DNA from: an uncultured Eubacteriales bacterium
Lineage (GTDB): Bacteria > Bacillota > Clostridia > Christensenellales > Aristaeellaceae
Assembly: GCA_902765305.1 (NCBI GenBank)
Contig: CACWZI010000011.1
Span: forward strand, 1 to 51,422
Reading direction: 5' to 3'
DNA: 51,422 nucleotides
Positions 25,847 through 35,877 of this stretch are shown one piece after another. The stretch's first letter is position 1, and every line of letters starts with the position of its first letter. The position numbers were made by a program, and so were the translations under genes. The notes below the pieces were generated by a model. The model did no database searches. It worked only from the letters and a program-made list of their open reading frames with translations, and was not told where the DNA came from.

Positions 25847-26911
25847 GGCGTATTTATAGATCTGTTCAAGCACCTTGTCGATGCCGTTGGCGGTGGGCTC
25901 GGTGGCCATGGCCTCATAGAGCACGCCGCGGTCGTGGTAGAGGTGCTCGATGCTTTTGACGAGGCTTTCAGGCGTCATGTCCTCCTGCTGCAGCACATGG
26001 CTGAAGCCCTGGGCCCGGAAGGATTCGGCATTGAGGATCTGGTCGCCCCGACTGGCGTCCTTGGGATAGGGGATCAGCAGCGCCGGCTTGCGCACCGCAA
26101 GTATTTCGCACAGTGAATTGCTGCCCGCCCGTGAGACCAGTATGTCGGCGCAGGCGTATGCGTCTGCCATTTCCTGTTCCTCGGTCAGGTACTCCACCTG
26201 GACGTAGTTGTCCGTTCCCTCCAGAACGGGCGAAAGGTTGCCCTTGCCGCACAGGTGCAGCACCTGGAAGTTTTCGGTCAGCCTCGGCAGGCACTGCCAC
26301 ACTGCCTGGTTGATGGCCTGGGCGCCGCTGGAGCCGCCCATCACCATCAGAACCGGCCGGCTGTGATTCAGGCCGAAGCGCCTGAGTCCGCCTTCCTTGC
26401 TGCCGCGCAGGATCTCGGGCCGGATGGGCGAACCGGTGTGTACGCCCTTGCCCCTGGCATACTTCACAGCCTCCGGGAAGGTGCAGCACTGGGCCTTGGT
26501 AAAGGGCAGGCACAGCTTGTTGGCCAGGCCGGGGGTCATGTCCGATTCGTGGCTGACCACGGGCACGCCGTTCAGCTTCGCCCCGTAGACCACGGGGACC
26601 GATACGAAGCCGCCCTTGGAGAACACCACGCTGGGCTTGATGTTGTGGATGAGCCCGGTCGCCTGGCGAATGCCGTTGATCACGCGAAAGGGATCGGAAA
26701 AGTTCTTTGGGTCAAAGTAGCGGCGCAGCTTGCCCACCGAGACGGTGTGGAAGGAGACGCCCTCCACCTGGGTAATCAGCTCTTCCTCGGCACTGTTGGC
26801 CGCGCCGATGTAATGGATTTCCCATCCATCGGCCTTCAGGCGTGGAATCAGCGCCAGGTTTGGCGTGACATGCCCGGCGGTCCCGCCGCCGGTGAGAACG
26901 ATCTTTTTCAA
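25841..26911 (-). CDS. murG: MurG, lipid II-forming GlcNAc transferase
   Basis: MurG adds GlcNAc to lipid I to make lipid II at the inner face of the membrane (356 aa). Glycine-rich loops are GGGTAGHVTPNLAL at residues 8-21 and MGGSSGAQAIN near 195. The UDP-GlcNAc-binding segment SRAGSNSLCE is near 265. The start codon is TTG 26911, with AGGGGG eight bases upstream. It is far from other mur or division genes; an isolated murG upstream of dnaA is unusual. Confidence 0.95.
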   Translation of the reverse strand: MKKIVLTGGGTAGHVTPNLALIPRLKADGWEIHYIGAANSAEEELITQVEGVSFHTVSVGKLRRYFDPKNFSDPFRVINGIRQATGLIHNIKPSVVFSKGGFVSVPVVYGAKLNGVPVVSHESDMTPGLANKLCLPFTKAQCCTFPEAVKYARGKGVHTGSPIRPEILRGSKEGGLRRFGLNHSRPVLMVMGGSSGAQAINQAVWQCLPRLTENFQVLHLCGKGNLSPVLEGTDNYVQVEYLTEEQEMADAYACADILVSRAGSNSLCEILAVRKPALLIPYPKDASRGDQILNAESFRAQGFSHVLQQEDMTPESLVKSIEHLYHDRGVLYEAMATEPTANGIDKVLEQIYKYAK

Positions 26912-27143
26912 TATTCGTTCCCCCTTATTCAGGATGCATAATTATAAGAGGAAACCCTCGCTAATATGCATTATAGCGGTCCCACATGTAATCGCCTTTA
27001 CCTCGCTGTTAAAAAACGGGGTAAAGAAAAATCGGAAACGATTTCATTGTTTTTGAACTTTTTCTGCCCGCCCCCTTTCGTTTTTCAGAGAAATCAGTTA
27101 CAATAGAGGAAGGAGTCAGGCATATTTTCCCGGAGGTTTTTCA

Positions 27144-28722
<1,579 letters not shown>

Positions 28723-28733
<11 letters not shown>

Positions 28734-29481
28734 CGGTTTAAGGGACAAGGGGGGAAAGCCCCTGTGGGAGGGGCACCGGAACCGGCTGCGGCTCAGGCTG
28801 GAGCGGGACGGATGGGATGCCCTGAAGCCTTATGAGATGGTGGAAATCGTGCTCTGTCACGCCATGCCCCGCCAGGATCTGTCGCCGGTCTCACGGCTGC
28901 TGGTGGATCGGTTCGGCTCTGTGGGCGGGGTCTTCCGCGCCTCCCGGGAGGAGCTGCTCTCCGTTCAGGGCGTATCCTCCGGCCTGGCGGAGTGGATCAA
29001 CCTGACCGGCGCGCTGGTGCTGGCTTATCGGCAGATGCACAATGTCAGCGACATCCGCCTGAACTGCTACCAGCAGGTGATGGCCTTTTTAAAGCCACTC
29101 CTGCCCGAAAAGCAGCGGACAGGCCTGTGGGTGATCTATTCCGATTTCAACTTCAACCTGATCACCATCACCGATCTGCAGGAGACGGAATTCTGGTGGG
29201 AGGCGGAAAGCGCCCGTCGGATCGTGATGGACGCCATTGGCCACGACGCCCGCTTCGTGTATATGGTGCTCTGGAAGGACAGGCCCGCGCAGGGAATGGA
29301 CGACATCGAGGCCGCTCACCTGAACGCCATCGCCTCGGTGCTGTGCGCCGCCGAGCTCGACCTGGTGGACTGCCTGCTGGTGAACGGCGAGGAGACCTAC
29401 AGCATGCGCGTAAACAACCAGATGAACAGCTTCAGGGCCACCGCAGCCGGGGGCAGCCTGCGGGAGACGTACGATAGATAA
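28723..29481 (+). CDS. RadC-like protein with degenerate JAB/MPN domain
   Basis: The N-terminal part (to about residue 95) has the RadC helix-hairpin-helix region: EGHRNRLRLRLERDGWDAL, then EMVEIVLCHAMPRQDLSPVS and the LLSVQGVS turn. The second half aligns in length with the JAB/MPN domain, but the zinc motif HNHPSG is absent; VLWKDRPAQGMDD stands in its place. The protein is about 252 aa. TTG 28723 with GGGAG ten bases upstream is taken as start; ATG 28693 or 28696 inside dnaX is an alternative. It is co-transcribed with dnaX. The function is unknown, and metalloprotease-like activity is unlikely. Confidence 0.75.
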
Positions 29482-29486
29482 TATAG

Positions 29487-29535
29487 ATGAACACATGTAC
29501 AAATTCCCATGAATTTGTACATGTGTTCATTTTTA
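29487..29535. terminator. Long-stem bidirectional terminator
   Basis: A 20-bp perfect stem (29487-29506 with 29511-29530; ACACATGTACAAATTC in its left arm) and a 4-nt loop are followed by TTTTATT. It lies between the convergent RadC-like and addB genes, and the addB stop codon lies at its edge. Confidence 0.9.
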
Positions 29536-32500
29536 TTGATTCAGCTTCAATCTTTTAAGCACCTCGTCCGCCTTAATGGTCTCGAAACGGCGCGCGCGTC
29601 GCCCGTCGAGGCGGTCGTCGAACAGGCAGATGGAACGCCAGTCGCAGTGCTGGCAGGCGTTCTGCTGGCGAAAAATCGCCGGAGCCGCCTGCGCAAGTCC
29701 TGCGCGGATGGCGTCCAGATGCTCTCCGGCCTTTTCGAGGGTCTTTTTCATCAGCGCCTCAAAGCCGCTGGCGTCGGTGGCCAGCGTGCCCTTCCGCAGA
29801 CTGCCGTCGGCGTTGACCTTTACGTTCAGTACCTGGGTGAAGTTTGGCGATTGGGCCTCAAGCAGGTCCGTGTCGTCCGGGGCCAGTCCGTTCAGCCGGA
29901 AGCTGTCAAGGCGCGCCTTTTCCACATCGCCGGGATCGGTGCTCTGGGTGGTCAGTATGCCCTCGTCCAAGGGAAAGTAATAGACCCCGGCGCTCTGCTC
30001 GTGGCGCTTTCTGGTGGCCGCGGCCAGATAGACGGGCAGCTGGAGGCTCAGCCCGTGCCAGGTCTCGTCCAGCGCCAGAGGCTTTCCGCCGCGCTTGTAG
30101 TCGATCACCCGCAGATAGCCGCCCTCGGCCCATTCGTCGATGCGGTCGATCCGTCCTTCCAGCGTGCACGCTCCGCTCACTGCGTTGACCGTCAGCCGGG
30201 CCATGCCGTCCTCGACGCCAAAGTCCGTCTCCAGCGCGGCGGCGGAAAAGCGGCTGCCCCGCATGTGCTCGGCCAGCACGGCGGCGCAGGTCCGCGCCGT
30301 AGCCTTCAGTCGCCGGCGCTCGGCCAGGGCCACGGCGCTGTCCCCCAGGGGACCCTCGCTGGCCATCGTTTCCAGCAGCCTGTCGGCGATGCCGTCCATG
30401 CGCCGTCCGGCTTCATCGTCGTCCAATCGGTTCAGATCCTCCATGCTGGCCAACAGGAATTCATGCACGGCGTTGTGAAAGAAGGTGCCCTCATCCTGTA
30501 CGGTCAGCTGGAAGGGTTCGATGCGCTCCGGGCGCAGCCCGTAGCGGGTGTAATAGGCAAAGGGACACCTGGCGTAAAGCTCCAGCCGGGATATGCTCTG
30601 GCGGCGCAGGGCGCCATACAGCGCGCCTGCCGTTTCGGGGTTCAGCGCGTCGGCGCTCTCGCCTCGGCTCAGGGCCGCGCCGATTTGGCGCAGCGCGCGG
30701 CGCGCGCCGTCGCTGATCAATTCCTTTCCGATCTGCCTGAGACCTGCCAGAGCGGCGGTATCCCAGGGCCGGGCGGATTCCCCCTCGGAAACCGCCGACA
30801 GGGATCTGGCTGCCCAGGCGGAGGCTGCCTCGGGCGCGCCGCGCAGCATCCACTGCACGCCATCGTCGTCCGAGATGCCGCCGCGTACCGTCAGCGCCGG
30901 GAATATGCCCTTCAGCAGCGTCAGCAGCGCCCCGGGGTGCTGAGCGCCGCCGTCCAGAGCGCTGAGGGGGGCGCTGACGCACAGGTATTCCCCGGTCATC
31001 TCCACCGAGGCCTTCAGGTAGAAGCGCCGCATGCGGGACAGCTCCATGCCGTCCGAACCCAGCCAGGCTCGGGCGAGGCGCGAAAAGGCCTGCATCTGTG
31101 CGGGGTTCAACAGCCCGTCGGTGTCCGAGATCGCCCTGTCGGTCTCGCCCAGTATCAGCAGCGCCTTCGCCCGCTGGGCGATGATGCGGTCCGTGGTCTG
31201 GGCGTATACGGCATCCCCGGACTGGGGCAGGGGCTTGATGATGGCGGCGTCCAGCGATTCCGTCAGGGTCTGGCGCAGCTCGGGGATGGGCAGGGGCCTT
31301 TCGCCCATCAGCTCCGCCATCTGGTCCAGCGCGCCGACGATGCGGTTCCACACCTGCCCCTCCTCGCCGGCCTGTTCCCGGAGCCCGCCTTCACTCAGCG
31401 CGTTCATCCTCTGACGCAGTCGGTCCGCCGCGCCGATGTCCTCCAGGAAGCCATAGACAGCCGTCAGCTGGTCCTTCAGGGTCCGTGAGCGCTTCAGGCG
31501 GCGCTTCAGTTCACCGATGGGTTCCGCGAAGCGGACCCGCACGAGCTCCAGCGCCTCCCGCTCCGCCGCGCTGCCCCGCTTCAGCGGACGCAGCAGCGCC
31601 CAGGGCTTCAGGGCGTATTTTTCGATATAATTGGCCAGCCGGTTTACCTCGTCCGCCTCCAGGGGCATGTATCCGGCGTGCAACAGCGCCAGGGCGTCCT
31701 CGGTGCGGGGCGCTTCTTCCACCAGTCGCAGCGCGTCGACCAGGCTCTCCGCCAGGGGATGGCGGGATGCTGCCCGGCTCGAGGAAAGGAAGAGCGGCAC
31801 GTCGTAGGCCCGAAAGGCCTCCTTCAGGGGCTGGCGGTAGCCGTCGATATCCCGGCAGAGGATCAGCATGTCGTTCCAGCGCCAGCCGTTCTTCATGGCC
31901 AGGCGGCGGCAGAGCGCCGCGGCGAAGCGGCATTCCTCCATGGGATCCCGCAGCGTGACGGCCTGAACCCGCTTCGGCGGACGCCGGTCGTCCGAGGCGG
32001 AGACGGGAAAGGCGAACAGCTCGCCCGACAGCAGGGCCAGCTCCGCCGACTGGCTGCCGGCGTCCACCGCCAGGCGATTGGCGCCGGATGCGCCTCCGGC
32101 TTCCACCAGGATGCGCTCGGGCCAGACGCCCGCGCGGCGGGCGGCGACGGTCAAGCGCTCCAGGCAGCCCTTCAGGGGCAGGAAGGCGTCGAAATCCCGG
32201 GCGTCCTCGTCGTTGGCCAGCGGCAGGAACACATGGGTCTGCGGGCAGGCCGCGCCTACCGCGCCGATCAGCCGGTGCAGCGTGGGAGGGGTCAGGTCGA
32301 AGCCGTAGAAGAGCACGCAGGCCTCCTTCAAAAAAACGGCCTCGGGGGCGCGGTCCACGGCCTCTGAAAATTCCGATTCCCCGTCCTGAAAGCGACCCTC
32401 CAACAGGTCCTCATAGGCTTCCAGTATGATCCCCAGGTCGTCCAGCTTCATGCGCAACAGGCCGTCGGCCTGTTCGGCGCAGGCAAACAGCCGGTCCGGG

Positions 32501-32892
32501 GTCAGCCCGGCCTGGCGAATCAGCTCCAGCTGTCGGGCGCAGCGCTCTGCAAAGCCCCTGCGTCCCGCCGCGCCGTGGTACAGCTTCAGGCGGTCGTCCA
32601 CGCCGTGTACGGCGGCGCGCACCAGCATGACCCTGCCCCGCTCGTCCACCCGCGCGCCCTCGGGCTGTCCCGCGGCCTCGAATATGCGGCCGCACAGCCG
32701 TTCGGGGCTGAGCACCTGCAGCCGGAAGGAGCCCTTCAGCGAAAGCGCTGCCAGCAGGGTGCGCTCGGTTTGCAGCGTCAGCTGCTTGGGCACCACGATG
32801 ATGTGGTCCCGTTCGCTCCCGGCCATGCTCTGGCGCAGCACGTCGATCATGGCCGGTTCCATCAGCCGGCTGCGGCCGGTATAGATGCGCAT
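29533..32892 (-). CDS. addB: ATP-dependent nuclease subunit AddB
   Basis: AddB, with AddA, forms a helicase-nuclease that processes double-strand ends for recombination (1119 aa). The C-terminal nuclease domain has the PD-(D/E)xK core GRIDRID...VIDYKRG near 900. The iron-sulfur cysteines typical of AddB are at CPFAYYTRYG near 775 and CQHCDWRSIC near 1080. The N-terminal Walker A seen in B. subtilis AddB is not recognisable; TGRSRLMEP stands at the expected place. The start is ATG 32892 with AGGGGG seven bases upstream. No addA gene follows; the gene ends at a terminator. Confidence 0.88.
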   Translation of the reverse strand: MRIYTGRSRLMEPAMIDVLRQSMAGSERDHIIVVPKQLTLQTERTLLAALSLKGSFRLQVLSPERLCGRIFEAAGQPEGARVDERGRVMLVRAAVHGVDDRLKLYHGAAGRRGFAERCARQLELIRQAGLTPDRLFACAEQADGLLRMKLDDLGIILEAYEDLLEGRFQDGESEFSEAVDRAPEAVFLKEACVLFYGFDLTPPTLHRLIGAVGAACPQTHVFLPLANDEDARDFDAFLPLKGCLERLTVAARRAGVWPERILVEAGGASGANRLAVDAGSQSAELALLSGELFAFPVSASDDRRPPKRVQAVTLRDPMEECRFAAALCRRLAMKNGWRWNDMLILCRDIDGYRQPLKEAFRAYDVPLFLSSSRAASRHPLAESLVDALRLVEEAPRTEDALALLHAGYMPLEADEVNRLANYIEKYALKPWALLRPLKRGSAAEREALELVRVRFAEPIGELKRRLKRSRTLKDQLTAVYGFLEDIGAADRLRQRMNALSEGGLREQAGEEGQVWNRIVGALDQMAELMGERPLPIPELRQTLTESLDAAIIKPLPQSGDAVYAQTTDRIIAQRAKALLILGETDRAISDTDGLLNPAQMQAFSRLARAWLGSDGMELSRMRRFYLKASVEMTGEYLCVSAPLSALDGGAQHPGALLTLLKGIFPALTVRGGISDDDGVQWMLRGAPEAASAWAARSLSAVSEGESARPWDTAALAGLRQIGKELISDGARRALRQIGAALSRGESADALNPETAGALYGALRRQSISRLELYARCPFAYYTRYGLRPERIEPFQLTVQDEGTFFHNAVHEFLLASMEDLNRLDDDEAGRRMDGIADRLLETMASEGPLGDSAVALAERRRLKATARTCAAVLAEHMRGSRFSAAALETDFGVEDGMARLTVNAVSGACTLEGRIDRIDEWAEGGYLRVIDYKRGGKPLALDETWHGLSLQLPVYLAAATRKRHEQSAGVYYFPLDEGILTTQSTDPGDVEKARLDSFRLNGLAPDDTDLLEAQSPNFTQVLNVKVNADGSLRKGTLATDASGFEALMKKTLEKAGEHLDAIRAGLAQAAPAIFRQQNACQHCDWRSICLFDDRLDGRRARRFETIKADEVLKRLKLNQ

Positions 32893-33003
32893 GGCGATAC
32901 CCCCTTGGTTAAACATCGATCCCCCACTATTATAGCATATTTATGCCCAGTTCTTTTCCAAAAAATGTGATAAACTTGTAATATCTGATCCCGGTATTTG
33001 ATG

Positions 33004-33009
33004 TATAAT
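33004..33009 (+). promoter_or_regulatory. -10 box for the SH3-domain gene
   Basis: TATAAT lies here, with TTGTAA 22 bp upstream as a poor -35. Only the -10 is well supported. Transcription would start near 33016. Confidence 0.4.
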
Positions 33010-33054
33010 GTTTGCACCAGCCAGATTCCGGAAAAAATGTGCTTATATGGCACG

Positions 33055-33096
33055 GGGTCGTCAGCCTGGCTCTGACAGGGCATCGCCTGACGACCC
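33055..33096 (+). promoter_or_regulatory. Leader hairpin upstream of the SH3-domain gene
   Basis: A 10-bp stem GGGTCGTCAG / CTGACGACCC (33055-33064, 33087-33096) encloses a smaller stem CCTG / CAGG (33065-33068, 33076-33079). It has no T-run and ends 37 bp before the start codon. Confidence 0.5.
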
Positions 33097-33133
33097 GCGG
33101 AAACAGGCAATAAACAATAAGGAGGGGAAATCC

Positions 33134-33646
33134 ATGAAAAGGATCCTCGCAGTTCTTCTCGCGGTGATGCTGCTGATCGCAGTCGTTCCCGCAACCTCTC
33201 TCGCCGAAGGCGCTGTCAGCAATGGCAATACCTCGGTCTATCACGTCCAGACCAGGGGCAGCACCCTGTATCTGCGCAGAGCGGCGGGTACCGGTTCCGC
33301 CATTATTTCCAGCCTGTCCAATGGCACGGCTCTGGTGAAGGCCAGCAGCAAAACCGTCAGAAAAAATGGCTATAAGTGGATCAACGTCAAGACCATGGGC
33401 GGCCTGAAGGGCTGGGTAGCCGAGACCTTTGTCAAGTCAAATGCCCGCGCCGATGTCGTGACCCAGTCGAGCGGACTGAACGTGCGCTCGGGCCGCGGTA
33501 CCAATTACAGGATCTATTACAGCATTCCTCACGGCACCCACGGGATTACCGTTTACAAGATCAACGGCAACTGGGCCTATGTGAGCTGGAACGGCAGGCA
33601 GAAGGGATGGGCTTCCCTCAGCTATCTGAGGTGGGCCCGCTGGTAA
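33134..33646 (+). CDS. Secreted protein with two bacterial SH3-like domains
   Basis: A signal peptide (residues 1-24, MKRILAVLLAVMLLIAVVPA with cleavage after SLA) is followed by two SH3b-type units (170 aa in all). Unit one covers about 38-95 (LYLRRAAGTGSAIISSLSNG, ending WVAETFV). Unit two covers about 105-165 (GLNVRSGRGTNYRIYYSIPH, ending GWASLSYL). Such domains bind cell-wall peptides or glycans; no catalytic domain is present. GGAGGGG lies seven bases upstream of ATG 33134. It has its own terminator. Confidence 0.85.
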   Translation: MKRILAVLLAVMLLIAVVPATSLAEGAVSNGNTSVYHVQTRGSTLYLRRAAGTGSAIISSLSNGTALVKASSKTVRKNGYKWINVKTMGGLKGWVAETFVKSNARADVVTQSSGLNVRSGRGTNYRIYYSIPHGTHGITVYKINGNWAYVSWNGRQKGWASLSYLRWARW

Positions 33647-33662
33647 GCAGCCGCATCAAAGG

Positions 33663-33687
33663 CGGACGCGCAAGCGTCCGTTTTTTT
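33663..33687 (+). terminator. Intrinsic terminator after the SH3-domain gene
   Basis: A 7-bp stem CGGACGC / GCGTCCG with loop GCAA is followed by seven T. Confidence 0.95.
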
Positions 33688-33735
33688 GTTGGCTTTCAGC
33701 AGTATAATGTGATATAATCTCCTTGAGGTGATAGC

Positions 33736-34728
33736 GTGCGCAATTTCGTTCTCATGGGCGATTCGGACAACGCCTGGCACAACCTGGCGGTGGAGGCGTT
33801 GCTTTTTGAAGGGCTGGGCGCAGGTGATAGGGTGTTGTACCTGTGGCAGAACCGGAACACCGTGGTCATCGGTCGACACCAGAACGCCTGGAAGGAATGC
33901 CGGGTGAAGCTGCTGGAGGACGAGGGCGGCCGCCTGGCCCGTCGCAGCAGCGGCGGCGGCGCGGTGTTCCACGACATGGGCAACCTGAACTTCAGCTTTG
34001 TGCTGCCCCGGGCGGAGTACGACGTGCGCCGCCAGCTGGAGGTGGTGCGCCGGGCGGTGGCCCGATTTGGCATACAGGCGCGGTTCACAGGCCGGAACGA
34101 CCTGGTGATCGAAGGCAGCGGGACAAAGTTTTCCGGCAACGCCTTTAAGCTCTCCAGGGATACCGCCCTGCACCACGGCACGATCATGGTGGATGTGGCA
34201 CTGGACCGCCTGGGCCGCTACCTGGCGCCGGACGACGGCAAGCTGCGGGCGAAGGGCATCGACAGCGTGCGCGCCAGGGTGGCAAACCTGGCGGAATTCA
34301 ATCCGGATATCACGATCCCGGCCCTGTCCCGGGCATTGCGGGACGCCTTTGCCGGGGAATACGGCCCCGTTCTTCCGCTTTCCGTGGAGGCGCTGGATGC
34401 ACAGCGCCTCGAGGCGTTGGAGCGGGAATTTGCCTCGTGGGATTTCCGCCTGGGCAAGGCGCTGCCCTTCGATGTCACGCTGCAGCATCGCTTCGAATGG
34501 GGCGGCGTGACGCTGGAGCTGAGCCTGAAGGGGGGCGTCGTCGAATCGGCGCGGGTGTTTTCCGACGCCATGGACGAGGCCATGGTCGCGACCCTCGCGC
34601 CGGCGTTGACGGGCACCCGCTACGAAAACAAGGCCCTGGGGGCCGCCCTGCGCAGTCTCGGGCATCCCCAGGTCGACGAACTGGCCGAATGGATAGAAAA
34701 TACAGATTTGGGAGGACATCAGGTATGA
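33736..34728 (+). CDS. lplA: Lipoate-protein ligase A
   Basis: This enzyme activates lipoate with ATP and attaches it to lipoyl domains (330 aa). Motifs are NTVVIGRHQNAWKEC near 41, the loop ARRSSGGGAVFHDMGNLNFS near 68, and the lysine region GRNDLVIEGSGTKFSGNAFK near 117. The C-terminal accessory domain is present. The start is GTG 33736 with GAGGTG upstream. It overlaps the next gene as ATGA. No lipoyl-dependent complex or glycine-cleavage gene is in the window. Confidence 0.92.
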   Translation: MRNFVLMGDSDNAWHNLAVEALLFEGLGAGDRVLYLWQNRNTVVIGRHQNAWKECRVKLLEDEGGRLARRSSGGGAVFHDMGNLNFSFVLPRAEYDVRRQLEVVRRAVARFGIQARFTGRNDLVIEGSGTKFSGNAFKLSRDTALHHGTIMVDVALDRLGRYLAPDDGKLRAKGIDSVRARVANLAEFNPDITIPALSRALRDAFAGEYGPVLPLSVEALDAQRLEALEREFASWDFRLGKALPFDVTLQHRFEWGGVTLELSLKGGVVESARVFSDAMDEAMVATLAPALTGTRYENKALGAALRSLGHPQVDELAEWIENTDLGGHQV

Positions 34729-35744
34729 AGAAAGCATTGTTTATCGGCGGCACCGGCACCATCAGCGCCGCCATCGTCCGCAGGCTGGTGAACGAGCTGG
34801 GCTGGCAGGTCTGGCTGCTGAACCGGGGCAATCGCCCCGACGCCGTGCCCGAGGGCGCCCATTCCATCGTCGCGGACATCAACGACGAGGCCGATGTGCT
34901 GGCGAAGCTGGGCGACATGACCTTTGACTGCGTCTGCGAATTCATCGGCTTCACCCGCGAACAGGTGGAGCGGGACTATCGCCTGTTCAGGGGGCGCGCT
35001 CGCCAGTACATCTACACCAGCTCCGCCTCGGCCTACCACAAGCCGGCGGCCAGCTACATCATCACCGAGGGCACGACCCTGGCCAATCCCCACTGGGAAT
35101 ATTCCCGGAACAAGATCGCCTGCGAGGAATTCCTGATGAAGGTCTATCGCGAGGAGGGCTTTCCGGTGACCATCGTGCGCCCCAGCCACACCTACGACGA
35201 GCGCAGCGTGCCCCTGGGCGTACACGGTAAAAACGGCTCCTGGCAGGTCATCAAGCGCATGCTGGAGGGCAAGCCGGTGATCATACAGGGCGACGGCACC
35301 TCGCTGTGGACCATGACCTTCAATACCGATTTCGCCATCGGCTATACCGGCCTGATGGCCAACCGCCACGCCATCGGCGAGGCCTTCCAGATCACCGGCG
35401 ACGAGACGCTGACCTGGAACCAGATCTACGCCACCATCGCCGACGCCCTGGGCGTTCAGCTGAAGGCCTACCACGTGGCCAGCGACTTCCTGGCCGCCGT
35501 GGGCGACAAGCGCGGCTACGATTTCGAGGGCAGCCTCATCGGCGACAAGTCGGTGTCGGTGGTGTTCGACAACAGCAAGCTGAAGCGGGCCGTGCCGGAC
35601 ATGCGTACCAACGTGCGCTTCGACCAGGGCGTGCGCATCGCCCTGGACTACGTGCTGTCCCACCCCGAGCGCCAGATCCCCGACCCCGAGTTCGATGAAT
35701 GGTGCGATAAGGTGATCGAGGCGATCGAAGGGGCGAAATTCTGA
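34725..35744 (+). CDS. NAD-dependent epimerase/dehydratase (extended SDR)
   Basis: This is a Rossmann-fold short-chain dehydrogenase/reductase of the extended type (339 aa). The nucleotide-binding loop is GGTGTIS (residues 8-14), and the active-site pair is in YSRNK near 125, with a Ser-rich stretch YTSSASAY before it. The substrate is unknown; it may act on nucleotide sugars. GGAGGA precedes the ATG. The start overlaps the lplA stop, so the two are co-translated. The stop codon lies inside a 17-bp inverted repeat. Confidence 0.85.
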   Translation: MKKALFIGGTGTISAAIVRRLVNELGWQVWLLNRGNRPDAVPEGAHSIVADINDEADVLAKLGDMTFDCVCEFIGFTREQVERDYRLFRGRARQYIYTSSASAYHKPAASYIITEGTTLANPHWEYSRNKIACEEFLMKVYREEGFPVTIVRPSHTYDERSVPLGVHGKNGSWQVIKRMLEGKPVIIQGDGTSLWTMTFNTDFAIGYTGLMANRHAIGEAFQITGDETLTWNQIYATIADALGVQLKAYHVASDFLAAVGDKRGYDFEGSLIGDKSVSVVFDNSKLKRAVPDMRTNVRFDQGVRIALDYVLSHPERQIPDPEFDEWCDKVIEAIEGAKF

Positions 35745-35773
35745 TTTGTCGGGGAGCGACAAATCAGAATTTC
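35735..35773. terminator. Perfect 17-bp hairpin after the SDR gene
   Basis: Arms GAAATTCTGATTTGTCG (35735-35751) and its complement (35757-35773) flank a 5-nt loop. There is no T-run, so termination is likely but not certain; it may also protect the mRNA end. Confidence 0.6.
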
Positions 35774-35877
35774 ATATGTACTTCATCTTCAATTCATACT
35801 CATGATCTATCCTATATTGTGGATTTGTATCGTTCACAAATTAAATACCAAAGGGCGGCATGGCCCGGAGATGGTTT

